From Phialocephala subalpina (taxonomy: Eukaryota > Ascomycota > Leotiomycetes > Helotiales > Mollisiaceae): a stretch of 64,000 nt of DNA. The stretch covers positions 62,001-126,000 of the forward strand of contig FJOG01000025.1 of assembly GCA_900073065.1 (NCBI GenBank), in the 5' to 3' direction. This document shows positions 23,271 to 33,675 of this stretch, one piece after another; the first letter of the stretch is position 1, and each line of letters starts with the position of its first letter. The translations under genes and the position numbers were made by a program. The notes under the pieces were generated by a model that saw nothing but the letters and a program-made list of their open reading frames with translations, was not told where the DNA came from and searched no databases.

Positions 23271-23558
23271 TCAAGTGATCATGTCACAAGTCCTCTCAAG
23301 TTCATCTTCGTGCATCTCCCGGACAGGTCCTGGACCCGCCATCAACACCGCGAAGAGAGCAGCCGCGAGGAATACAAGCAACATTGTAAATAGGAATGTT
23401 TCGCTTGTTGGAGCTCTTGATTGCACCAGCGATAGACTTAAGTGTGCAAGTGGGCTAGACTTTGACATGTTTTTCTTGATTTGCGTTTGTTGAATTGCGA
23501 AGGCGCGGAGATATCTTGTTTGCAGTTGCTCTAGCGCGGAAGGAGTTGGAATATTCAA
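23271..23558 (-). CDS. small single-pass membrane protein, unknown, 65-95 aa
   Basis: The frame has ATGs at 23558 and 23468. It contains one strong membrane helix (FLFTMLLVFLAAALFAVLMA) followed by GPGPVREMHEDELERTCDMIT. The family is unknown. Included because it matches the size and plan of the other small membrane candidates in this stretch. Confidence 0.38.
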   Translation of the reverse strand: MNIPTPSALEQLQTRYLRAFAIQQTQIKKNMSKSSPLAHLSLSLVQSRAPTSETFLFTMLLVFLAAALFAVLMAGPGPVREMHEDELERTCDMIT

Positions 23559-24298
23559 GAAGGGAAGGGGCTATGATGGTGTCCGTGAATCATTCACGCA
23601 CTTGCTAGGGATGAAGGCTTGATGAGGCAGCTGAGTGGTTCAATTTGGCAACGTTGGCAAGAACGACTCTGCTTACCTTCGCTGAACATTTGGCACGCCA
23701 AAACTTTCATCTGAAATTGATGCGGAGCACGGAAACTTTGCCGTCAAAGAAGGCATCGTATGTGTCGATACTTTGCTACCTAGGTAAGATACACGTATGA
23801 AGGTCACAACCACGTGATTCCCCTGAACCTCGCATACGACATGGTCTAACAAAACTTCAGGTATCATTGATCAGACCATCAGGAGACGATCGAAGGAGCT
23901 TCGGAGCTTTTTCGCTCGTATTTTTAAAATCAAATGTTACTGCGGCATGCAGGCAAGAGGGCGTCGTAGCATCGGTTCCGTCGGCGCTACCTACTAAGTC
24001 GTAGCTATATGAGGTGAACTTCCTCGCACACTTTGACTCCGGTATAGCATTCTGAACTAGAACTTGGAAAATCCATTCAGTCCTGAAATCTAGTGCACGA
24101 TCTTGTGACTCATCTAGTCGAGAAAGGTATTGTGCAAGAGTACGCTAGTCGATTGGTACTCAGTCGAGATCGCAACCTGGGTACTTAATCGCGATTGCAG
24201 CACCATTTCCAAGAGCCTTTATTCCACAAGAGATCTCACGAACACTGCACTTCAAAGCTCAGAACTTCAAGATCGCTTCAAGCGAAAACACAGGCAAA
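23559..24298. other. intergenic, promoter side of the LPLEIR gene
   Basis: No supported gene. The right end should be the promoter and leader of the gene at 24299. Confidence 0.4.
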
Positions 24299-25183
24299 AT
24301 GGTCGAAGCACCCAGCAAAACAGTGGAACGAAAAGATCATAGCCAACAAGACACACCTGACGAAGACATCCAACTGTCAGACGACGACAGTTACTGCCCC
24401 AGCGAATTCGAAGTCGACTCCGACGACGACATGGCCGACGATATTTTCGCTCGGCTCCGAAAAGAAGGCTCCGTCCAGCCCACGATAAAGCAACTAGTCT
24501 CTAAGCATCCTTTACACTTCCTCAATCTTCCTTTGGAGATCCGACACGGCATCTTCAAACAACTCATCAATACCCCACACACCATCATCCTCTATCCCAA
24601 GAGGAAAAGGCACAGTATCCTAACTGCCGTTTTATCGACATGTCAGCAACTCAAATCCGAGCTCGAAGTCTACATCGTCCAAAACATCTTCCAAAACAAC
24701 AAATTGATCAATTCCCCGTATCTCGGAGTCTTCAACAAAGAAGCCACCAGCTTCATAGTACGCTACACGACAGAAAATTCTTACCTAGATCCCCAGGAGT
24801 TCGGCCCAAGACTAGAACGCCACATCGCCGCTCCAATCACATCACACCAACTCCTCCAGCTTCACTCCTGGCAACTGGCCATGACGAACTCTAACAGCAA
24901 CAACATCGGCGTAATCAGAAAGATTCAGCTGGCCGACTTCAAATCTCGAGAGGAGTTAGGAGAGACAGAAGCTGATGAAATTGAATATAAGATGATCCTA
25001 CGCTATGAAGAAGGTGATCAACCGTGGAATCTAGGATGGAATCATAAGAAAAAAATGAGGGCGGGTCTGCGCGACCGCGAGTTCGATGATTTGGACCGTT
25101 TTAATCTTGCGATGGTGAGATTTGATTTAGAGCACCCCGAACTCGAGCGGCGCGGCGGATTCGAGGAACTCGATGATTGGTAG
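24299..25183 (+). CDS. LPLEIR-type (F-box/2EXR-like) hypothetical protein, 294 aa
   Basis: A single exon from ATG. An acidic low-complexity leader (DEDIQLSDDDSYCPSEFEVD) precedes FLNLPLEIRHGIFKQLINTP, the LPxEIRxxI motif at the start of a very large fungal family of F-box/2EXR-like proteins. The following LTAVLSTCQQLKSELEVYI corresponds to the usual LLxxCRxIxxE region. The C-terminal half (WNLGWNHKKKMRAGLRDREF, then DLDRFNLAMVRFDLEHPELE) resembles the decayed copy immediately downstream, supporting a local duplication. Molecular function is unknown for the family; a ubiquitin-adaptor role is often assumed by analogy with F-boxes. Confidence 0.78.
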   Translation: MVEAPSKTVERKDHSQQDTPDEDIQLSDDDSYCPSEFEVDSDDDMADDIFARLRKEGSVQPTIKQLVSKHPLHFLNLPLEIRHGIFKQLINTPHTIILYPKRKRHSILTAVLSTCQQLKSELEVYIVQNIFQNNKLINSPYLGVFNKEATSFIVRYTTENSYLDPQEFGPRLERHIAAPITSHQLLQLHSWQLAMTNSNSNNIGVIRKIQLADFKSREELGETEADEIEYKMILRYEEGDQPWNLGWNHKKKMRAGLRDREFDDLDRFNLAMVRFDLEHPELERRGGFEELDDW

Positions 25184-25392
25184 ATTGGAATGTTGGGTCA
25201 TTGGATAACAGACTTGAAGTTATAGTTTTTTATCCAAACTTTAGTAGACTAGTCGGCGCGACCCGCAATGCCATGCACGAATACTGTACATAGTGGCAAG
25301 TTAAATGTTGATCCCTCTGTAGAATATTCTTCTCTAACAAATGACAATGTCTCCAATCACTCTTTGAAAACAGCACTCGCGCAACAAAAATC

Positions 25393-26254
25393 ATGGAATC
25401 AACGAAAGAAACACCTAAGCCTGACTCACTCGAGTCCACCAATTCCACGAACAAAACCAAACAAACTTCGAACACATCGACATCCCGACTCCTCAAACTA
25501 CCCCTCGAAATCAGACACATATTCCTACAACTACTCACCACATATCATACCCTGGAAGTCAGAAACATAGCATCTTCAACCCTCTCCTGCAAACATGCGA
25601 CCAACTGTGCACCGAAATATAGAAATGGATCATCGCGCACACCAAAGACCATATCCTTACGTCTTCTACTATCGGAATCCTCAATTTGGGAACAACGACA
25701 TTTAAACTTTCCTACACAACCGAAAGAGATCGAATGCAGCGCTGCCTCCTACCTCATAAACCCATCAGCACCCACGACTTAGAAAGACTGGTAACATAGC
25801 AAATCGCCATGACGATCTCAAATTCCGATCCCATCGATCGAATTGACGAGGAGATAATGAATAACGACAGACTGTCAAATTACTACTTTCAAATGAAAGA
25901 GTAAGAGTACGCTCGATCCGTCCTCTCGTATTTGACTTCGGTGAGAACGCCTTTTTCGACAAAATAGTTTTGGATCCGCGAGGAGAGGACATCATTACAT
26001 GTTACAGGAATGATCTTCGTTGTGAGCTTGCTGGGGTGTATGTTTGGAGTCATGATTTTGAGAACCATGCTGAGCATCAGGGGTATTGTGATCCGCATGC
26101 TGGAGGATTTGTGTACAAATAGAAGAATTTGGACTACTCAAGTCGACTAGAAAAGGAAGCATACAAGCACGATTTAGAATGGAGGAATTTGGGTATCGAG
26201 AACCCCAGTGGTTGGAACAGAAAGGCGGGATGGGTACTTTGCGAGAAGGAATAA
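25393..26254 (+). pseudogene. decayed tandem duplicate of the gene at 24299
   Basis: Starts with ATG and reads LLKLPLEIRHIFLQLLTTYH, aligning with FLNLPLEIRHGIFKQLINTP of the neighbour. A frame change near 25550 follows. The next frame reads HSIFNPLLQTCDQLCTEI (neighbour HSILTAVLSTCQQLKSEL), then TAG. Beyond it STIGILNLGTTTFKLSYTTE matches SPYLGVFNKEATSFIVRYTT, then another TAG before QIAMTISNSDPID (neighbour QLAMTNSNSNNIG). More broken frames run to a stop at 26252-26254. Alignable order with at least one frameshift and several stops marks this as a pseudogene. Confidence 0.7.
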
Positions 26255-26838
26255 AACAAAAGTCAAAATTAAGAAACTTTAAGCTGCTTTCCGCCACCCT
26301 CTAACACAACCAGAACACCTTTGACGTAGTATTTTGAGGCGGATGTTGCAGTGAATTCAACTAATTTCAAAGAAACAGTTGCCTTCGTAGATGATCAAGC
26401 TTCGCTGAAGGTTCTCTTCCAAAAGGCAATACTCCCACTCGAGCACTGCAAGCATTTAATCCGTCATACGACTCATACTCGGAAGGACTTCGAAGCCAGG
26501 ATCGAGGGCAACTTCATCCTTCTCTGCCCAGGCACGCTGAAGTGGAGGGCTACAGCCGAAATAGTCACCATTGGCAAGGCACGATCGGACCTACTCAGCT
26601 ACATCCCGTCGAGCTAGCTCCAATGTTCTCGACATGAAATACCATTATCAACACAATACGTTCCATGAACTCCAATCGCCAAAATTTTGAAGGAAAAAGT
26701 AGGACGATCACGTGCGTCCTCCCTGGTCCAACCTCGGCAAGGGCTCTGAGCGTGGGGAAGCCGAAAAGCGGTCGTCGTGCAAACATCCGCATCATTGTTG
26801 AAGCTCCAGCTTCTCTACAACGACCTCACAACACAGCC
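26255..26838. other. intergenic, promoter of ETF beta
   Basis: An 88-codon frame ending near 26617 has no ATG start or motif and was not called. Confidence 0.4.
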
Positions 26839-27839
26839 ATGTCTGCGTTACGGATTCTGGTCCCCGTGAAGCGGGTTATCGATTATGCTGTACGTGCTCT
26901 CCTCCTCGCAGATACCAAATCCAATTGCACTCTCCTGCATCTCTTCTGCAATCCTCCCTGCCAACAAGCTCCAAACTCTTGCCACCCAGTACTCTATTGC
27001 TCTCAACGAACACACAAGCTAATGCCATGATACTTCTAGGTCAAACCCCGTGTAAACAAAGCCCAAACAGCCGTCGAAACAGCGGGCGTAAAACACAGCA
27101 TGAACCCCTTCGACGAACTCTCAATCGAAGAGAGCGTCCGAATCCGCGAAAAGAAATCCTACGGCCCCGGCGTAGATACCATAATCGCCTTTTCATGCGG
27201 CCCTCCAAAAGCCCAAGACGTGCTTCGAACAGCTATGGCCATGGGCGCCGACCGCTCCATCCACGTCGAGATCAAAGACGGAGAGGAAGTCGAACCATTA
27301 AGCATCGCGAAATTATTGAAAGCTGTTGTGGAGAAAGAGAAGATCGATTTAGTGATGTGTGGGAAGCAGGCTATTGATGGGGATGAGGGGCAGACTGGGC
27401 AGATGTTGGCGGGGTTGTTGGGGTGGGGACAAGCTACGCAGGCTAGTAAAGTGAGTTTTGAGGGGGAGAAGAATGTGCTGGTTGAGAAGGAGGTTGATGG
27501 GGGGACGGAGACGGTGAAGAGTAGGTTGCCGATGGTTATTACGACTGATTTGAGGCTGAATGAGCCGCGGTATGCGAGTTTGCCGAATATTATGAAGGCG
27601 AAGAAGAAGAAGATTGATAAGATGACGGCCTCGGATTTGGGAGTGGATTTGACGAAGAGGTTGAAGACTATTAAGGTTATTGGTGAGTTGCTATATTTGC
27701 CATTTGATGTGGCAGATCGTCCCAACGAAAGAATCGTATGCTAACATCCATTGCAGAGCCTCCGCCAAGAAAAGGTGGTGGAAAGGTTGAGGATGTCGAT
27801 GGTATGATTGCTAAGCTGAAGGAGCTCGGTGCGTTATAG
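26839..27839 (+). CDS. ETFB: electron transfer flavoprotein beta subunit, 258 aa
   Basis: Exons 26839-26889, 27040-27682 and 27757-27839. The protein begins [20 protein letters not shown], the characteristic ETF-beta N-terminus, and continues with [18 protein letters not shown] and the nucleotide-binding segment [20 protein letters not shown]. The basic [11 protein letters not shown] and the C-terminal [14 protein letters not shown] are also typical. In the mitochondrial matrix, ETF alpha/beta takes electrons from acyl-CoA and other dehydrogenases and passes them to ETF-ubiquinone oxidoreductase. Beta binds AMP and contributes to FAD binding at the interface. Length equals the family norm. 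Intron 1 (150 nt) follows a 17-codon first exon. Confidence 0.95.
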
Positions 27840-29253
27840 ATGGCTACACTTTGTATAGTACGGAGACATGAAGGTGTACATATAAATGGCAATGTCTTTG
27901 GTTACGATGCTGTGGTTCGTGACGCTATTCTAAGGTCAGGTCATTCGAATGCGGACTTCACGTGAAAGTTGCCTCTGAAAATTCCTGGGAAGGTCCATTG
28001 GAGACTTGTATCTCTAATCCAGCGGCAATTACGGGTGGACCCGGGCTTGCCAGAAATGTCTCGAGTGACACAGAGGTCAAGTTACAAGGTAATTGGCTAA
28101 TGAAGGGCGTGGGGTGCAGAGCAGTTCACCATTTGGCGGGGTTTTGGCCGTTGAAACACGCTGGGACGATTGGTACCAACCTCAAAACCTTGTGTCATTG
28201 AGAGACCAGCAAACATTTTTTTGGAAGCCTGTAATTTTCCTCGATTTTTTTTCTTTTCTTTTCTTCCTAATGTTCCTACGGTTGAAGGGACATATGAGGA
28301 GGATATTACCTCACCCATACTCAAACATCAGAATCGCGTCAATATCTCTCTACTCTACCAACAACTAGTAGCTTGATCTGCAGCAATGGATGGCGTACTT
28401 GGACCATGATAGTTGTCTTAATGCAAGTCAACATTTGCATGTTGAGGTCATTGGTCGAGAAATGGCATTGGCTGCAAAACATACTCTGGCCCCATCTTCC
28501 GTCCTTCCAAAGGGCTGAAACTCACGGAGCCCACCAGGTATCCACCATCAGACTATGATCCTCACAGAGGCAAAGCCCAAAACCGGACTTCAATGTCCAT
28601 GGGTCGGTTCATTCCACGGGACAGCCTGTATGTCCCATCCCATACACTTCTATTTGGGCAGACCTTCTCTTTATTCAAGTCTCACAGCAGGACAAACCTC
28701 AAATCCCATTCAGGGCTGAATATTATATGGTCTGAGAATGAGCTCTTGAAGTAAAAGTTCATCTTGATTTGCTCGGGAGACCTACCCCGCCATCGCCCCC
28801 TGATGAGGGGCTCGCCTGTCTAATTCACACGTGCCTTGTCGTCAGTCGGTCATCCAGGCACGCAAAATTCTCAAGCTGCAGCATGTACAACAGAATCTTC
28901 ATAGAGCTAATGTTCCATGTGAATTGGACGTCACTAGACCTATTGGGTATTTATTCGTAGTTTTGGTGATCCAGCTGAGTGTGTTCGTTGGCCACATTCG
29001 TCACATTCTTTGGCTGCAAACGAAAGCCGCAAATAAATTTTGCTGTTGCAGTTTTCTTTGCCCCGCTTTCCGACCTTCCCACCAATCACGACTCGCACTA
29101 GCATCGCCAATTCCAAACTCCTGATTGCACCTTTGCCGCAAGCACCAAGCCCACCACCAAAACCCAACCGTCCCACTCATCTACCAGACTTTGCATTCGA
29201 ACAAAACTTCGACCTTCCCTTCAAATATCCAAAACGCAGGAACAGTTGCGCGT
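27840..29253. other. intergenic, promoter and leader of the arg-2 gene
   Basis: No supported gene. A pyrimidine-rich tract lies near 28235-28268. The right part is the 5' leader of the CPS-A small-subunit gene, whose uORF starts at 29254. Confidence 0.45.
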
Positions 29254-29583
29254 ATGAGTGGGCGCCCGTCAGTCTTCACGTCTCAGGTATGTACAATTGT
29301 TAATTGGTCTTTGTTTGCCCTTGAGTCATGGTGGAACGGGCCTCTTATCTTCACGATGATCTCCCGAAATTTGTCGTCACTGGGAAGATATCTCTATCAC
29401 GATGCCCTCATTCTGATTTCTTTTGTGCTGCCATGCCACCTTATCTTCATCATGGAGCTTATCACTGACTTCCAATAGGATTATATCTCAGGTTCGCACA
29501 AACAAAGTCCCCCTCCGAATCGCTCACCGCCATGCTAACCACTTCACCTCGCAGATCACATCTGGAAAGCTTCAGTGAACTGA
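29254..29583 (+). CDS. arginine attenuator peptide uORF, 24 codons in three exons
   Basis: Exon 1 (29254-29286) encodes MSGRPSVFTSQ. Exon 2 (29479-29491, 13 nt) encodes DYIS plus one base. Exon 3 (29555-29583) completes Asp and encodes HIWKASVN-stop. The product closely follows the arginine attenuator peptide known from arg-2/CPA1 leaders, with the functionally important Asp at codon 12 and Trp at codon 19. In those systems the nascent peptide stalls ribosomes at the uORF stop when arginine is high, reducing translation of the main ORF and promoting mRNA decay. Introns are 192 nt (GTATGT...TAG) and 63 nt (GTTCGC...GCTAAC...CAG). The stop lies 49 nt before the main ATG at 29633. An mRNA keeping intron 1 would encode an altered peptide after codon 11. 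Confidence 0.9.
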
Positions 29584-29632
29584 AAAGCTTTCACCACCTC
29601 ACTGCCATATATCTTCTAGAATAATACACATT

Positions 29633-31141
29633 ATGTTTGCTCGACTCATGAAGCCTGCGGCTTTCAAGCCGGCAGGTGGCATCTACAACCGCTTTGCTCA
29701 GCAAGCTCGATTTTTGGCTACGGTGGAAGGAAGTGTTGGTCGTGCTATGCCAGTCACTAGACCAAAGGCTACACCAATCTCCCATGACCGAGCTACGTTC
29801 ACAATCAGGGTATGGCAGATTCTTTGTTGTGGGGGGATTTTGGCTGACTCACTCTAGGACGGACCAGTTTTCCACGGAAAGTCCTTCGGAGCCAAGTCCA
29901 ACATCTCTGGTGAAGCTGTCTTCACTACCTCCCTCGTTGGATACCCTGAGTCCATGACCGACCCCTCATACCGCGGACAAATTCTCGTTTTCACCCAACC
30001 TCTCATCGGCAACTACGGCGTTCCTTCCTCGGCTCGAGACGAACACGGACTTCTGAAGTACTTCGAGTCCCCGAATATCCAGTGTGTTGGTGTGGTGGTT
30101 GCAGACTATGCTGAGAAGTATAGCCACTGGACTGCTGTCGAGAGCTTGAGCGAATGGTGTGCTCGTGAGGGTGTCCCGGCCATCTCTGGCGTCGATACCC
30201 GTGCCATTGTCACACACTTGCGAGAGGTCGGATCTTCCCTTGCCAGAATCACAATTGGCGAGGAATACGATGCCGATCAGGACGAGGCTTTCATCGACCC
30301 TGAGCAGATCAATTTGGTCAAGAAGGTTAGCACCAAGGCGCCTTTCCATGTCAGCTCCCACAATGGCGATATGCACGTTGCTGTCATCGATTGCGGTGTG
30401 AAGGAGAACATCTTGAGAAGCTTGGTTGGTCGTGGAGCCAGTGCTACTATCTTCCCATACGACTTCCCTATTCACAAGGTCGCTCATCACTTCGATGGTG
30501 TCTTCATCTCCAATGGACCTGGTGACCCAACCCATTGCCAAGAGACCGTTTACCACTTGAGCCGCCTTATGGAGACTTCCCAGGTCCCAGTCATGGGTAT
30601 CTGTCTTGGTCATCAATTGCTTGCTCTTGCAGCTGGTGCCCGAACCATCAAGCTCAAGTACGGGAACCGTGCTCACAACATTCCTGCCTTGGATTTGACC
30701 ACTGGTCAATGCCACATCACCTCCCAGAACCACGGATATGCTGTCGACACCCCAACTCTGCCCTCCGACTTCAAGGAGTACTTCGTCAACTTGAACGATG
30801 GTTCTAACGAGGGTACATTCCTCCTATGCCTCCTTTCTTCTGACTTCTACTAACAAATCCCAGGTATGATCCACAAGACCCGCCCCATTTTCTCGACTCA
30901 ATTCCACCCCGAAGCCAAGGGAGGCCCAATGGACTCGGCCTACCTCTTCGACATGTACATCGAGAACGTCCAACGCTACAAGAAGAACCAAGCCGTCTAT
31001 CCAGCCGGTGTAGGAAAGGATAACCGTCCCTCACCTCTTCTGGTCGATCTCTTGAGCAAGGAGCGTGTTGGTGTTCAGCCAGCCCAGGCTGCCGAGAATT
31101 TAGCTCAAGCTGCTACTATTCAACAGGCTGCTGCTGCGTAA
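29633..31141 (+). CDS. arg-2: carbamoyl-phosphate synthase, arginine-specific small subunit, 469 aa
   Basis: Exons 29633-29809, 29858-30812 and 30864-31141. The N-terminus ([20 protein letters not shown], then [10 protein letters not shown]) is a basic amphipathic mitochondrial presequence. [20 protein letters not shown] opens the CPSase small-chain domain. The class I glutamine amidotransferase domain has the nucleophile Cys in [12 protein letters not shown] and the His-Glu pair in [11 protein letters not shown], with the oxyanion-region [12 protein letters not shown]. It hydrolyses glutamine to supply ammonia to the large subunit, making carbamoyl phosphate for arginine synthesis. It is regulated translationally by the uORF just upstream. 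The extra C-terminal tail after LSKERVG is Ala/Gln-rich. Perfect TGASTCA sites, the kind bound by CPC1/Gcn4, lie in leader intron 1 (29322-29328) and CDS intron 1 (29845-29851), but this 7-mer is common in the window. Confidence 0.96.
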
Positions 31142-32006
31142 ATTGGGAGAGTTGATAGTTGACGGCTTTATACTGCTAGGTTCGTTGGCGTTACATGCAT
31201 GGGTTTATTGCGAGCAAAGGAAGCAAGTTTGTGGGTTGGGATGATGGCGAAGCAAAGCAAAAGTCCTTTTGATTCGAGGCTTTGATATTGAATATATTGA
31301 TCACACATATGAAGGTTCGTAGCATGTGCGTGATACTTGGGCCTGCCATTGGGCTTTCTGTGGCTGTATGGTTCTCTGCTCGACATTGATATCCTCAAGT
31401 GAAACAGATGCTTGCTACCACCCCGGCACGCTACCCTGTGGACATACATACAGTACTGTCTATTTTAGCTTCACATGAAACAGAAGTTCTGAAGCATTGC
31501 TGCCCTCTCAGCATCCTTTCTCCTTCCTCAAACATCCATTGTTGGAAGCGCTATTCTCGGCCCGATCGGGCGGTTCATCCCATTCCGAGCTGACTGAATC
31601 CTGGCTGATAGGGCGTGTCAAGCGACAGCCTTTTTGAACTTCCTCTAGTGACTAGTTTGGTCTGCCTCTCCCTTCTTCACGAGTAGCAGAATAAACTCTC
31701 TGGTTTCAAAGACTTCCCAATCGATGAACTCCGCATATCTAGTCCCACCTAAATCCAAATAAGTTCATCTAGGATATACAAGAGCTAGGATATTTTGATG
31801 TATTTCTCATTTTTGCTTGCTTAACGTTGTGGTACTGTGGTCCATTTATCTAATATGCTTCAGACAGCCACCCAACCGCGACCCCATGCCAATCCATAAG
31901 ATCATTAAGTCGTTCCAAGTTCAATCAAACACTACAATACCACACTACAAAATACACATGGATATCATACGCAAACCCGTCCTTCGCCATCAAGGCTGCA
32001 ATTCAA
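31142..32006. other. convergent intergenic region
   Basis: Lies between the 3' ends of arg-2 (+) and the rhodopsin-domain gene (-), so it should hold both terminators. No gene is supported. Confidence 0.45.
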
Positions 32007-33675
32007 TCAACTACTCCTACTCCCACTCTCACTCTTCCTCCCCAACGGACTACTCGTCTTCGCCGTCACAACAGTCCTACTCTCAAAGTCCTTCCCACTC
32101 CCATCATACATCTTAGTCCTCATCCCATCTCCCATCCCATTCCCCCCTCCCCTACCCCTCTCAACATCTGTATTCAGCACACTCCCTCTATCAACTTCAA
32201 CTTCCACCTCTCTACTCTCCCAAATCTCTAATGGGACGTCTTTCCCTCTTTTCCCATCAACGTTCATATTTCCTACTATGTATTCTTCGCTTTCGCTTCG
32301 TGAGATTCGACCTTCTCTGTCCCACCATGAATTACTGGAGGCGTCACTTCGTTCCGAGCGATCGATTTTCGAGACTATGACTCGAGAGCCGGATTTGGTG
32401 CCTTTGGCGGTGGAGTTGTGTGCGTGCGAGCCGGTGCCGTAGATGGTTGCTATAGGGAGGGATTTTGATTTTGAGCGTAGGCCGTTGGAGGAGGAGAGGC
32501 CGGAGAAGGCACGGAGTTTGAAGAGGCGGCGCATTAGGGACCAGCTAGAAGTTTGGTGTTAGATTGGTCGCTTGGGGAGTGTTGCATAGGATGAGATGTT
32601 GCGATGGCAGGCAAAGCAAGCAGACTGCAGTGAAGTTGCATGGGCAAGCAAATAGCAGCGCGTGAGGCAAGCAAAGTTCAAGAGCACGAAAAGGGGACAG
32701 GGGACTAACCACATAGGCATGTTTGCGACAAGGACGGCGGTGCTTGCTTCACGAATGTACCAGAATGTCCACATTGGTGAGAAGGGGTGAGCGAAGGAGT
32801 AGTATTTATTCAGGACTGCGCAGAGGATCTGTTCTTGTTAGCTTCTTGTCGTTCTTCTCGCCATCCCGATTGTCAACTTACAACAAAGATACCAAGTCCG
32901 AAGAGACCGCAGAGAATGAGTTTACTGGGAAAGGTTAGCAAGCCGGATTCTATGCCGAAGGATTCATGCGTACTTTGCTTTTGGCAGTTGAGATTTGAGG
33001 AGTAGTGGAATAGGGATGCAAAGCATCATAATATCGGAAGTGATGTTGAAAACCGCGTTGGTGATTAAGTGATGGATAGCTGCCGAGCATTGTTCTGTCT
33101 CCTGTCAGTCTCTTCGCTTCTTCTTCTTGAGATCGACCCACCATTTGCAACAGGCACAGCCCAATATTGATCAAAAGGTCTACACCAGACTCCAAAATAC
33201 AATATCTCCATAAGTACCAAGTTAACAACCACATAACCTCCTACAATCTTGACAGCGAGTTGTTGTTTCAACCCAAAAGTCAACTTGTTATACAGCAATA
33301 GAAGACATATCTTGCAGCCCCATTGCGTCATAATCATACTCTGCTCCACGACAAGGACGAGTTTCGAGCCATGGATGCGAGATGCGATAGATGCGGGGGT
33401 GAGGAGAGGTATGTCGGATGGTAACATGAGATTGGTATCGAGGTGTGCAACGACATTCATGAAGGCGACGAGAGATGTGTAGAATCCAAACACGAAGAGC
33501 ATCACATAGTCTTCAGGCTGGAAAGCCTTTATCGACCCCAATTGAAGGTATCTTGATACACTATCCAGAGTCAGTCGCCATCAATATCAAACCAGTTCAA
33601 GACATACTATCTCGCACATATCACCAGTGTTGCAAAGGCATACCACGTCCAACTCTCCGCCAACAAAGACAACAT
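32007..33675 (-). CDS. SAT4/fungal rhodopsin-domain integral membrane protein, 435 aa
   Basis: Six exons on the minus strand: 33675-33608, 33560-33142, 33094-32974, 32924-32882, 32828-32710 and 32544-32007. The multi-pass region reads WTWYAFATLVICARYVSRYL, then LGSIKAFQPEDYVMLFVF, matching the family pattern R-[FY]xxRxxxxGxxxxDDxxxL. Later landmarks are EQCSAAIHHLITNAVFNITS, DIMMLCIPIPLLLKSQLP and SPMWTFWYIREASTAVLVAN, all typical of the fungal rhodopsin/SAT4 domain. About seven helices are expected. The tail after about residue 260 is cytosolic, Ser/Arg-rich and variable. These are plasma-membrane proteins of mostly unknown function, with no Schiff-base lysine signature seen here. The fourth exon is only 43 nt. 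Confidence 0.88.

Noticed and set aside
28618..28636. GGGACA-N7-TGTCCC inverted repeat, at first sight another dyad element
   Set aside because: Arms are in the opposite order to the array elements, and it is a single copy without the repeat context.
29322..29851. TGAGTCA (29322) and TGACTCA (29845) as CPC1/Gcn4 control sites of arg-2
   Set aside because: The family biology fits, but the same 7-mer also occurs near 1040, 16735, 24109, 25428 and 35319, so two copies in introns are not significant without binding data.
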